From: Wyeomyia smithii
Lineage: Eukaryota > Arthropoda > Insecta > Diptera > Culicidae
Assembly (NCBI RefSeq): GCF_029784165.1
Contig: NC_073696.1
Location: 235,353,271 to 235,417,270 of the forward strand
Direction of reading: 5' to 3'
Length of the DNA stretch: 64,000 bases
The translations under genes were made by a program, and so were the position numbers. Shown one piece after another: positions 47,449-60,100 of this stretch. How positions within the stretch are numbered: position 1 is the stretch's first letter; every line of letters begins with the position of its first letter. Under the pieces are notes generated by a model, which made no database searches, was not told the DNA's origin, and saw only the letters and a program-made list of their open reading frames with translations.

Positions 47449-49299
47449 AAATAAAATCTATTTTTCTACTTCAATGACCAGACCAAAAGGTGATCTCAAA
47501 ACTTTTAAAAATCAGGCCCAAACCGACCCCTAAGAGGCAATGGTGTCGTACGATTATTATGAATCGTCACTCTCATTATACTATTACTGGACAGAACAAA
47601 GAACTCGCTCGGCCACCACTACCATAGCTGGTATAAATGGTATAAACCCAGAAGGGAAGGTCATCTGTGATTCTAAAACTGCTTGAGGCTCAGTGAGTTT
47701 TGTGGCCCTTCCTAGAGTTGGATAAAACGTATTTTACATGGAAAATAATTAGGTTTTTTACTACTTTTTCGAAATCTGGTACACAGCCTTGTAGAAAACC
47801 TGTCATACGAAAAAACTACAGATAAACGGCGAATTGATCTGGTATAAACGCATTATTCATTACCTCAGAAGTTTATCTAATTTCATCTAACCTTATCCTG
47901 TTTAGATTCATACAAATGGTCGCCTGTCGCATCAATTCAACCAGAACTCACGTTTTCGGGTGATACCTCTGCAACCAAGAATGAGCGAAGTATCGTACAT
48001 AAATACCTTATTTTTTTCATAACACGTAATTAAGAGAAAATAGTAGGAGGGTGGTATCCAAGACACGACCGCATAGTTGACGTAGGACTACAATAGTTTT
48101 ATATTTGCTTATGAAGCTCTGTTTGAGTTTGAGTTCATTTTACTTTTGGCACGGTTCGATTTTGGCACACATGTGCCAACAATGAGCGGTTACGTTTAAT
48201 CACATTTTGTAGTTTTCTTGATTTATTTTAACCAATTCAAGCTCAACATCCTCCAAAATATGAATATGTTCCGGCAATATAGTGTATAGGCAATATTGGC
48301 AAAGCAGTACTATGTTTCTAATTACTCAAGTATCTAGGTCGTCAGCCTAAATTAATCAAGCGACACCTTAAATGACTTAGAACTAAAACTAGTTCATGGG
48401 GTCTGTATTTTGACTATTTATTTGCAGCACTCTCTTTTAGAAGAAAAATTATTCTCTTTAACATTGATGACTATCTTTCATTCTAATTTCTAAAACAGTA
48501 AATTTTCCCTAATACGCGAAAAGGCAACCTTCTATAAAATAATAAATTGAGTACGATTTAGTAGAAATTAAACTTCCTTTACTCACCGATCACAAAGCGG
48601 CAAAGATGTCACTTTTTTCCTGCAGTTACAAGCTCATAGAAAAAATATCGATAACGAACTACAGTTTTAGTAGAAAATGTATAATCACAGAAAATTTAAA
48701 ATTGAAATAGAATTTTATGAACATATTAACATTCAATTCAGGTCAATTTAAACATTTTATCAGTATACAGAATCAATCAGAAAAAAAATTAATCAGTTTC
48801 AAGATACCAAAGAACAACGAAGATACCATATTTGAGGGTCATATGTCTGTTATCTTCAAAAATAAACAAGGCTAGAGTGATGCACAGCATTAGCCTCAGC
48901 CTCAGTTCAATTACAAGTAAGGTTATGGGAAGTAATATTTTCTTGTTGATGCTAATGCAGAACAAAAAAATTTAATTGAAAAATACCCTATATTTAGTTT
49001 TTCAATAAATCTGAGAAAAACAGAGTGTAGAGCTAAAAAAAACGCATATTATCTGTACAATGCACCAAATTTATATACTCTGCTATCTGCCTCTACCGCC
49101 ACGTACCCAATTTTGTTGTCCCCGGCAGCGCAACGTATTTTGCGGCACCCGAATAATCATATTAAATTCTAATATTTGCTACTATACGAAACATAAAGAA
49201 GAAGATGACAATTCAAACGGCAATTCGATTATGTTCCAGATCGCAAAACGATACCTACGCATTAATCCAACAAGCCTCACTGTGCGTCGACAGCGGTAA
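47449..49299. other. Non-coding; fragment of a dispersed repeat near 48.05 kb
   Basis: At 48050-48092 is GTATCCAAGACACGACCGCA then TTGACGTAGGACTACAA, sharing TGACGTAGGACTAC with the start of the LTR-like repeats. Otherwise A+T-rich with no gene recognised. Confidence 0.45.
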
Positions 49300-49906
49300 T
49301 GTAGTCTTCACTTGACTTCGCTGCACACAAATGAATGTCGAGTTCATCTGCACTGATAGACGACGAGTGACCAGCGCTCTATTCATACATTGCTTGGTGC
49401 GGTACTGTTTTAATAACATTCCTACAGCAGAACGTAAAACTGTCTGATAGTGGAAGTGGTTACGAACTTTCCGAAAAAGCTTAACCTTCAAGACATCAAA
49501 ATAGTCTAAGCTCATTAAAGTAAACATTAGTTGACCTATTGGGACGGGGAGATTCTGTCAAATTTTTTTTTGACACTGCTATACAGGATATCAGAGCAGG
49601 CAGTTGGTGTCCACTCATGAAGTCTGTGACAGGCGCGCTCGCATGTGATTGGTACATTGTTCGTGAAAATTCGACCTTGAACCTTTTATGAAATTTTCAC
49701 TGTTTTACTATAAAATGATAATGATAACTGAAGAATCAAAAAATTCTCCATAATTTTATCAATCCAACGACAAATTGATTATTGTGATCCATCGTGTGGT
49801 TACATCAGTATTAACGTTTGAAATTTTTCATTCCGCCGTTACACCTTGGTATGAGTTTCCACAGAATGTATCTCGATATAGTGCGGTTAGACGTAGTCCT
49901 ACGTCA
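49300..49906 (-). mobile_element. LTR-like repeat, right copy (inverted)
   Basis: Reverse complement of 39693-40320 along its length with many substitutions and small gaps. Ends TGTAGTCTTC...ACGTCA on plus. The initiator TCAGTG is kept, but the TATA word reads TATGAATA here, so this copy's promoter is weaker or older. Confidence 0.5.
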
Positions 49907-50108
49907 AAAATGGACACCTGTTTAAATCTCAACTATTACGTTAAAAAATAGTATAAACTTCATCGGCACCCTTTCTTGAAAGCATTAGAAGCTATTTGAG
50001 ACAAACTATACTCCATGAAACAGTAAAACGTCGAAAATAATAGACAACAACCAAAGACACGTGCACATTCGTGGTGTTGATGTCAATTTCAGCCTACATG
50101 AAATAACG

Positions 50109-50428
50109 GAATCTGTCCAATCCAGGTGGGTACAAAGTGCCGTGTGTAGGAAAAGCAACCCCACAGGACTTGATCAATCGGGTAAAGCTGTACCCGCAAC
50201 GATATCCGGGCCCCTAGATTGTATTTTTCCGGCTAAAAGTAAAGGCAACAAATACAATGCAAATTTGTAAGGATCAAGCAAGCCGTTTTTAGCCGTTACC
50301 GAGATTACTGAAGTCTGACCAAATAAACTGCGTGTTTTAGTGTCAAGCTTCAAGTAATCAAACGCGATTGCTGTTTTTTATCAGCTTCTCTCGTGCACAT
50401 ACCAGCTCGCGCAGTCGAGATTGACGAA
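50109..50428 (+). repeat. Direct repeat R2 (copy of 46380-46671)
   Basis: Same order as R1, with an extra ~20 bases (CGCAACGATATCCGGGCCCC) near 50200. It ends CCAGCTCGCGCAGTCGAGAT and is followed by unrelated sequence, so the LINE body is missing. Confidence 0.7.
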
Positions 50429-50879
50429 AAAGTCCGTTCCGTTCTTGAAAGCATTAAAGGCTATGTGCTATGATGTTGATGTTATTTTTGGGCTACATAA
50501 AATAACGTTTGTTTTAGCGTAAAACAGGTTTTTTTTGTGCAAATATCTGTACTCAGACTACTAACGCTATGTTCAAGTATTTTCAACCATACGTACTGTG
50601 CGGGTTTTCATTTTATATTCTGGGTACAGTTGAATGCTGATTGTCCGTAAAACTTCCTTCATTTCCCAGTGATTCTACGACAAACGATGAAAATTGAACT
50701 GTTGATGAATGCATAACTTATGGAACACTATTCAACTATTCAACTAACAGTAAACATAAAATTAATTTTCACACCCAGGGTGCTTATTTTATACCCCCCT
50801 ATGTTCATTTAACCCACACGTGTTCATTTTACTCCCAAAAAATTCTTTCTAAAAATGCTCAAGAAAACTTTGAAAAATA

Positions 50880-51941
50880 CAGTAATCACCCGATTATATC
50901 TGTACCCGATTTTAAATGTCAGGGTGAACTGATTTTCTATTACGCTTCAATATTTAAGATATTTTTCATAATTCTGTGTGTCATTCTGGATGCAGTTTAC
51001 ATTAAAAATTCAACCGATGCACAATGTTACATTTTGCTGTTATCGTGCGAATAATTGAATAGTGATACAAATGTTTATTATAACCGTATAATATGTTCGG
51101 AGGAGTTTCAAAATATTTGAAAACGCATCTTTTGATGTAGAAAGCTGGGTGATCAATCCTCCTAAAAGTGAGATAGAATATTTACTTTTTCATTAGATAA
51201 AGATAGACGCCTGGTGTCTTAGGCAAAGTATTAGATGACCTCAAAACAAGAAACTTTACAGAAGACATCATGTTTCTATCTCTTACATATTGCAAGCAAC
51301 ATAAAGTTTTCTATGAAAAGGCATTAAAAGTCGTAATTTACATTTTAAGATTTTTCTGGTTGCAATATGTGAGAGATATCAGCATGCTGTCTTCGGCAAA
51401 GTTTAGTGTTGTGAGAACATCTAATATTTTGCTGCATTTCATCAATTCAAACAAAAACATGAACGATCAATAAACTTAATTGTAATTTATTTGCAACTTT
51501 ACATCGATTTTTTTAGGTTTTTTGTTTATTTAGGTTTGTTCAGAAAAGCTTTAGGCAACTGAATTATCTATCCAAAAAAATGTTTTAAAAAAATAGTGAT
51601 GATTGATTTTTATAGGCACTTTTTGTTTTTGAAATTTTTTTTCAGTACAGGATCTCAAATTGAATTTTTTAAATATTTTTCACAAAAGCTCAGACAGTTT
51701 TCTTAAATTCATCCCTTGACAACTTTTCTCTATCTTTTGTCATTATTTAGATATATCGTTTCATATGTTTGTACAGAAAAATTTTCAAAAAAAAATTTAA
51801 ATCGCTGATTTTACGTATTTAGTTATCGATTTAACATCTTCAATTAAAAAAATAAAATTTAAAAAATTTCCCGATTTTATCACTTTCCCTATTTTATCAC
51901 GCCAAAAATCATCAGGGTGAGATATAATCGGGTGATCACTG
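50880..51941. mobile_element. 1,062-bp palindromic-ended element, TSD TA
   Basis: Ends CAGTAATCACCCGATTATAT and inverse ATATAATCGGGTGATCACTG, with TA on both sides (50878-50879, 51942-51943). CAGT ends and TA duplication fit Tc1/mariner-type mobilisation. No transposase is inside. The segment 51036-51355 matches 59006-59330, so it includes or carries another repeat. Confidence 0.75.
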
Positions 51942-51943
51942 TA

Positions 51944-52800
51944 CTATATTTGAGAACTTAACTGCTTATTTTTTATATCAACCATTAAAGGGTCAGTTAT
52001 TAGGGGTAGAGTATACATTTTATCACCCCTTCTCCTATGTTTTACACAGCATAATATATTCCCGAATTAATGGTATGAATATGTCTTGCAACAGGAAAAG
52101 GTATATAAGCAAAATTAATGGGGAATTAAATGAAAACAAAAATGAAGCTTTAATGTGATGGCCTTTAATCCACTTTTTCGTCATCTAGAAATTATTTAAA
52201 TATGATTTACAAGCCTTCCATCTCAAAATGCATACAAAGAATTTGGCGTTTGAGACACTTTTGCAATTACCTATGGACCGCTATAATTTATGCAAATAGT
52301 AAGTCTCATCAGTATTAAAAAAAATTGGTTTCACACCTATTTGAAAAAGAAGAATGGCTGTTTAATATTTGTCCCGCATTCCCATACATTTCACTGTGGG
52401 TCGTCTCGATGAAATTTAATTACGGGTGTTATGATCGATAATTGTCTTCAAACATTTGAGGAAGAACGTGCTCAAGCAGTTTACGTCCCCCCTTTGTAAA
52501 AAAAAATAACTTTGATTATCCTCCAGGATTTTGGGATGTCAAAATCTGCTCTCAAATATTTTTTAATTAATTAAAGCCTCTCTGAACCAAACATGGAAAG
52601 ATATATGGCGAAAGATTAACATTGAGGATTATTTTTTTTATTTTGGTGTACAATGGAAAAAATTTATCGTCAAAATAAAGTACTCATAAAGCTAAGAAAC
52701 TTTCTAGAGGACATCAAAACGCTAAAATCATGCGTTTCGTCACAAACACCAATCTCCTACTATTTTTGATTTCGTCCCACTGTGCGGTGGTGCCAAATAA
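51944..52800. other. Non-coding, nothing recognised
   Basis: A+T-rich, no supported exon. A TTTTATCACCCC word near 52018 resembles the mariner-type element's internal words. Confidence 0.35.
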
Positions 52801-52945
52801 ACCCTTTAATACCAAGGCCCACCTTTCGATTCCACAGGCTTCAGTAAAATCACTACAAGGGTTTAAAAGCTTTTTTGAATAGTTATTCAAGATTTCTAGT
52901 GATTTTACTGAAGGCCGTACATAGAGGGTTACTTGGTAATAAGGT
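52801..52945. mobile_element. Small palindromic MITE
   Basis: ACCCTTTAATACCAAGG at the left and CTTGGTAATAAGGT at the right are inverted; the inner arms share CTTCAGTAAAATCACTA exactly. ~145 bp, no coding. Target duplication not clear. Confidence 0.65.
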
Positions 52946-53350
52946 AAATTTAAAAATAATCATCAGAATATGTCCGAGTACTGCGAAAGTAGTGAAAAAT
53001 TAAATAAAAATGTTACATCTGGTGCTAAAATAACAATAATAGGCGATGATTATTGAAAACATAATCTGACAGCCAAAACAAAACGTTTAAATTTGGAGCT
53101 TCATTTCATCTTCTCTAAACAGGTCCTTATGCGAAAGTCGAGCTCAATCGGACTGCCGGAAGTTAAGCCTCAAAGTTAAATAATAGTCTATTGCAAAAGT
53201 CACACCGTACGATAAGGTAGTTTCATTCCCCTAACATAAAAAAATAATAGTAAATGACGTATTTTTACCGATATTGTTTAAATCACCACTTTATGTCTAG
53301 TATTTTGCATTGACTGCATGCCATGACACGAGACTTTTGTCAATATAGTA

Positions 53351-53592
53351 GGGTAACCGCTCCTATATTCATCTCAGTACCTATATTCATCTCATCACGC
53401 CTTTTTGATCAATTTATCGTCAAATTTTACCATATTTTCAACGTGCAATTTTAAGCCACTTGAGAAAATCAAGAATCAAATAGATTAACTTTCAAAAATT
53501 TGTAGAAATTTGACGGTAAATTGGACAAATGAGAGAAATAAGATGATTATAGGTGCACCAAGCTGTTGAGATGAATAATGAAGCGATAACCC
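53351..53592. mobile_element. Palindromic MITE, TSD TA
   Basis: Ends GGGTAACCGCTCCTATATTC and inverse of GGGTTATCGCTTCATTATTC, both followed by ATCTCA; TA at 53349-53350 and 53593-53594. Inner arms share AAATTTGACG/CGTCAAATTT words. It lies ~200 bp upstream of the likely 5' end of the gd-like gene. Confidence 0.72.
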
Positions 53593-53759
53593 TATGCCTT
53601 TTTCGATTATCATAGTTACAAAAATTAAACTGTTTAAAATAGTTACGAATACAGTGATACATTTCTTCCGAATATTTTCCCACAGCGCAATACTGCTAGC
53701 AATCTTCAGCAACGCTCCGCGTCACATATAAAAATGAAATTCAAACCGCTTTCAAACTA

Positions 53760-54130
53760 ACACTTGACGTAACGAAACTCTAGAGGCGCTTCCCGATCAC
53801 CAGGCGTTCGTCGCTCGTGTGTCGTGTCAAGTCACTCATATAGTTAGTTTACGGGGCGCAGGTTCAAGCAATTAATTATTCCATCCCTTAGCGTCTCCTA
53901 GTAGATCGCAGTACCTACTGCTCGGAAGGTAGATATCTAACTGCTGCCGTTGCCGCCTTCTAGCTGGGGTAATTAGAAACCGTGCGGATTATTTAGTTGC
54001 AGTTCTCGATTCACATTGATTGGCGGTGGTTTTTGCAGTCGCGAAAGTTCATAAGGCATCGGTACCCCGTTAGAAAAAGTTCCTTCTACAAAGAAGCCTT
54101 AGTGTGTGATGTGAAAGATTGCCAGCAGAC
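53760..54130 (+). promoter_or_regulatory. Probable promoter and 5' UTR of the gd-like gene
   Basis: The DNA changes here from A+T-rich repeat to G+C-richer single-copy sequence that runs to the first ATG. A CATATAGTTAG word (about 53837) is a weak TATA candidate; I see no clear initiator, so the start site is not fixed. Several short upstream ATGs (for example about 54108) would precede the main ATG. Whether the segment is one exon is inferred. Confidence 0.4.
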
Positions 54131-57100
54131 ATGAAGGTTAAATTTTAATTCTAACTATAATAACCTATCGATTGACGATCATTTTTCATAAGGTAGTAAA
54201 ATGGGAAAGCATTTAGCCGTCTGTTGATTGTGTGCTACTAATCAGGGAATTAAGTGATCATCAACATTGAATGAAACGACCGACAGTTTGGTATTAATTT
54301 CAAAGTACAGCCATTTATTAGGATAAATCGGTGAAGTGTAGTGATGCGTCAGTTGAAGTTCCTAGAACCGATACATTCAGATTTATAGTGAAGTGAATTC
54401 TAAGTGTTTATTTGAGGACGCTTGATATGGTCTTATCGAATAGACATTGTATTATCGTTTGTTAAGTTATCAACTTTAAATGAAAAAGCATCAACGGTTA
54501 TTCACGACATTGGCTGTTACTGAATCATTCGGCATAAGGATTGAAATTGAAATGGCGTCTGAGTTGATCTGATCAAAACTGGTTGAACTTGTTGGGAATT
54601 TACAGTCCAGACAGGCTATTCGCGGATGCAACCTTTCGAAGCACTATTTTGCATACGACTGAATTTCAGAATGCAGTTATTTCACTATTACTATTTCAAA
54701 TACTGGAATGGATGTGTGGAGAAGAACTACTTCAGCGAGTAGAGTGTGCGCAAATTGTGCGTCGCAAGTTGGCATGAAGCGAGCGGAGAATATATTCAGG
54801 AAAAAGTTTTGTGAAGAATTTTATTATTTCAACATAAGTTATCGTAACTGTACGCAGTAGACAAGCGAAAAGTTAGAATTTAGTCTATGACTATGATGAT
54901 GAGGAAAATTACTGAAAACGCTTCATCATGGGGTGGGGTTGGGTTTCCACTATGAGTACACAACGTTTAAGGTTGCAATTAAGTTTTGTTCATCGTAGTG
55001 CGTTGTACACATAGGATGACACATTCCAATAAATGGGTTTGCTGTAATTTTGCACATGTTACACATAGGAGTACGCAGAACAAAAAATTGGTCAAAATCA
55101 TTCTGATGAGTTTTCAGATAGCAAATATGTCTTAACCTTTTCCGACCGAGCCCACGCAATTGTGTATGTAAAAATAACAAATAACAAACTAAATTGAAAT
55201 AAATCGAAGCAATTCCTATATAAAAACACTTACTTGCTCCGGTTTTTTATTTTTCGTAGCAGCTGCGATGTTGACACTAGCGTTGTGAGCAATAAAACAA
55301 TGAATAGGACGTTGAAAAAGTGAGAGAGAAAGTTTTGTTTAAGTCACCTTCTACCTACGCAATTATATGGGCCCGGTCCAGGGATACCATCTGGTCGAAG
55401 TTAGAAATCAGGACACCTTTTTCGGCACAAATTTGATCTAAGCTATTTTTATTCTTCAATGCATCAATTAATATAACACGTTATATGTGATTAGCATTTG
55501 AAAACACCAAGCTACTTATTTACTGTTTACCTAACATATTTCTTAGACCATCCAGTTTTATTAAGCAACTTTGAATTAATAGGCAGATACCTAAGTAATG
55601 CAGCACTCGTAAATTATTTTCAAGTGAACTTAACAATTTCAGATGTTTGACGGTTACAACGCCTAGAAGGTTTCTCTCGTCACTTCGCTAAGATTCAACC
55701 GAAGAAAAAATTCGTTCGCGATGACCGTTGGAATCGAAAAAAGTTACTGATTTTCAAAAACTCGGCATATCATTGCCACATTTTCAAATTGAATATCTTT
55801 AGAAAATCAGGACAAATGCTCGAAAATGAAAAATAAATCAGGACGCCTAAATAAGATGTCAAAATCAGGACATGTTCTGCTAACTCAGTTGACATCCTAC
55901 AAATCTGTGTTTCTTGGAAAACATTCGAGGGTTTCTTCAAGTTTTCCCTCCAGAAACAACGTTTTATCAATAGACCGAGAATTGGCTCTAAACGTCATTT
56001 AAAAATCCATGGTAACATTTCCTGATCCTCGATATCAGAATAAAATGGCTAAATACCGTATGGTACGGGTGTTTTCATAATCAGAATGAGCTCAGAGTTC
56101 GGAGATTGACTTCTGACGCCAAGGTGAAAGTCAAGGTGGTGACTTCGGGTTTTGAAAAACAGTCTATAATGGCCGAATTCTACCTAACATAGATATTATT
56201 GTGATGCTGATAGTCCGGGAATAGACTCCAGACGCTATTTTGAAAATTGAAGTTAAACTTCCGGGCTCTGTAAAACAGCTCAAAATGACAGTATACCATT
56301 TAATATGAGTATTTCCAAATTCAAGATGACGTCCAAAGGCTGTTATTCGAAATTTTGAATCTTAAGAGGTTCACCACATTATTACTAAAGAGTTTTTTTA
56401 TTAGTGTTGGATAAAAGTTATTGACATTAACATATTGATTGATACTAGATACTCAATCGTAATCTAATAGCGAATTTCTTTATTCTACCAGCGCACCTCG
56501 TTTTGACCTGGAAGCGCACTAACTGCTGTCAAACCCCTTCTTAATTCGCTCAATTTTGACCCAGTTTTGACCTGCCGTGCTGTCCGAAGCGCACTGTAAA
56601 ATTTGTCAGCTTCAACCCACCACCGCACGTGCTAAGTTCGTAAACAATTATCTGGCATCTCTTTCTCACTTGCGTCTTAAATGGCGATGACGTTTTATTA
56701 TTCCTCGACAGTTTTGACCGCACACAGTGGAATAAAGAAATTTGCCATAAGCGTCTATCATTCAAAGAGGTATTAAAAAGCAGATTCAATCCATCTTAAA
56801 ATAAAAGAGCTGAAAAACAATTGTTAGTGAAATTTACCGCTTTCAATTGATAACTGTGCACTGTGAGATTTTCAAATGAATCTTTCCACCAGTTGTGAAT
56901 ATCTATATGAATAAAAATAGGTTGCTGTCCGCATGTCACGATTAAACTCGAGCACAGATCAGCGGGTCGACGTGAATATTTGTATGTAGAGGATTTTAAG
57001 CCCAGGGAAGGTTATTTATTATGCTGGTTTGAGACTCCTCCCTTTTCTGGAAGAGAGGGTTTCCATTAGGGTGTCCCAAAAATATCGATGTTGAAAAAGT

Positions 57101-60100
57101 CAAGATACTCAACCCTAATTTGAAAGATAATGTTATTTATAGCATTTTTGTAGAACATTTCGACTTTCTAAAAAATTATTTCCAGGTTGCCCAAACGTGA
57201 TTTATGAAAAAATGACCTTTTCAAGCTACAAAACCACCATTTTGCACTTTTTTCAATTCTGTTCGATTCTTACATTTTTCCATATATATTTTTTATTTTT
57301 GTGGGGTTGTTTATGGATATTCTGCATGGTTTGGTTCAGTATCGCATTCAATTATTTGACTCACAGAGCCCATTGAACATCACAAAAATGTGATTTTTTC
57401 TCATAACTTCTAGATCAAACCCTTTAAAACACACATAAAAAAATTTTTTGATCAAGAACTGAAATTTTTACTGCTAAGCGGGATTCAAGACGAAAATTTA
57501 TATGAAAAAAGATCATTGATATCTTATTGGCTGAGATATTGGTGCACGGTGTTCCCACAGACCGTTATTATAAAAAAAAAATGCACCATAGAATCTGAGT
57601 ACACTATTCGATTCGTTATGATGTCCAGAATCTCTGGTCAAAATTTTAAAATCATCGTACGGTACATTTTTGAGTAATGCTCTTTTGAAGGTCGTAAAGT
57701 ACAAAAAAGAAATATTAAAACGACGAAATACTCAATATAAAGCTCGTTTTTCACCACAATTTTATGAAACAACTTCCAAAATAGTTTCTACACATTCCAA
57801 GTATTATATTTCAAGACATGGTGGGAAGATTTATTTGAAATTCCCACAGTGCACAGTGGCCTAAAATTCGAAAAATCGTGATCGTTATAGATTTGACTAT
57901 GAAAACTTGATTTTATGTACTCAATGTCTTCAGCAAAATTGTTTCATAGAATAAGGCCTTACTTTTGGCGTTCTTCGTTTTTCGATCAATCCACCTAACA
58001 GTTAGATAAAAAACATATTTTTTCCAATTTTCAATATACCGGGTTACTTCCTTCTAGATGAAAAACAATTGCTGAATACTGCGATGTCCTATATGTACCT
58101 TGAACACGACAAAATAGAGTTTTTTTTGTGGAACACCCCTCCTTAAAATCAGTTTTTTCTCTATATTTTTTTCTGTGAGTGTCAAAACAATAAATTTCAC
58201 AAATTCTTGAGGAAAGCTTAGTTGAATGCATAAATTCTTAGAACATTTTGCAATGTTTTGATCATTACAGACGAAATTAAAAACAAAAAACTGATTTTAA
58301 GGAGGGGCGTTCCACAAAAAAACTCTATTTTGTTGTGTTCAAAGTACATATAGAATATCGCAGTATTCAGCAATTGTTTTTCATCTAGAATTTTCCACAA
58401 CTTTACTGAAGGAAGTAATCCGGTATATTGAAAATTAGAAAAAATATGTTTTTTATCTAACTGTTAGGTGGATTGATCGAAAAACTAAAAACGCCAAAAG
58501 TAAACCCTTGTTCTATGAAACACTTTTGCTGAAGACATTGAGTCCATAAAATCAATTTTTCATAGTCAAACCTAGAACGACCATCGATTTTTCGAAATTA
58601 GACCACTCCGCACTGTGGGGTTTCCAAATAAATCTTTCCACCAATTGTAAATGTCTTGAAATATAATACTTGAAATGTGTAGAAACTATTTTGGAAGTTG
58701 TTTCATAAAATTGTGGTGAAAAACGTGCTTTACATTGAGTATTTCGACGTTTTAATATCCCTTTTTTGTACTTTACGACCTTCAAAGGGACATTACTCAA
58801 AAATGTACCGTTCGATGATTTTGAAATTTTGACCAGAGATTTTGGACGTCATAACGAATCAAATGGTGTACTCAGAATCTTTGGTGTATTTTTTTTTTTA
58901 TAATAACGGTCTGTGGGAACACCGTGTGGCGTTTTTACATGTGATGGAAAACTATGCATTTTGTCAAACATGCCACTAAAGCTCAATATTTTCATTGCAC
59001 AGTGTTTTATTGTGCCGTTTGTGCGTATAATTTCCTAAATAGTGATTCAAATGTTGATTATAGTCATAAGGTATGTTCGGGGAAGTTTCAGGATATTCAA
59101 AAATGCATCTTTGAATGTAGAAAGATGGGTGATCAATCCACCAATGAGTGAGATAAAAAATTTACTTTTTAATCAGAATAAGATAGATGCAAGGTGTCTT
59201 CGACAAAGTTTTAGGTTATCCCAAAACAAGAAACTTTACCGAAGACATCATGTTTCTATCTCTTACGTATTACGTGCAACATTGAGTTTTCTATTAGAAA
59301 GCACTAAAAATCACAATTTTCGTTCTAACTTTTTTCACAAATTTTTCCGACTTTTTAAATCTTCTATTAAGTTAGCAGCCATCCAAAAACGCATTTGTTT
59401 TCTGAACATTGTTATTTTTTATTTTCCAAAATAAAACAGTTATTTAACATGTTTGTTAAAAAGCATAGTTATCCATCACATATAAAAATGCCAATATCTC
59501 AGCTCCCCGATAAGATATCAAGTATCTCTTTTCAAGTAAATTTTCGTCGTAAATCCCGCATTGCAAAGAATTTTAGTTCTTGATCAAAAATTGTTTTATT
59601 TGTGTTTTTATCTAAAAATTATTAGAAAAATTAATTTTTCTGTGATGTTTAATGGGCTCTGGAAGTCAAAAAACTAAATGCTGAACTGAACCATGCAAAA
59701 TATTCAAAAACAACTCCACAAAAATGAAAAAAATATATGGAAAAATATAGGAATCGAACAGAGTTCAAAAAAGTGCAAGAGTGGGTTCGTAGCTTAAAAA
59801 AGTCATTTTTTCATGAATCACGTTTGGGCAACCTGAAAACAATTTTTTAGAAAGTCGAAATGTTCTACAAAAATGCTATAAATAACATTATCCTTCAATT
59901 TAGGGCTGAGCCCCTTGACTTTTCCAATATCGATTTTTTTTGGTACACCCTAGTTTCCATACAGATGAAACACAAATTTCTGCATAACTAAAGAAATAAT
60001 TAAACAAATGGCGTGTGATATTGAAATTGAAATGGCGTATGGACTTCAAATACCCATATTCGAAGATATTCGGTGGTTCTCTTCCACATATCGGAAGTCG

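Noticed and set aside
57670..57864. Similar ~65-codon frames (SNALLKVVKYK...) in several arms of the giant fold-backs
   Set aside because: Starts are TTG, one of the four arms has an early stop, and the frame drifts by indels; similarity reflects shared DNA, not selection on protein.
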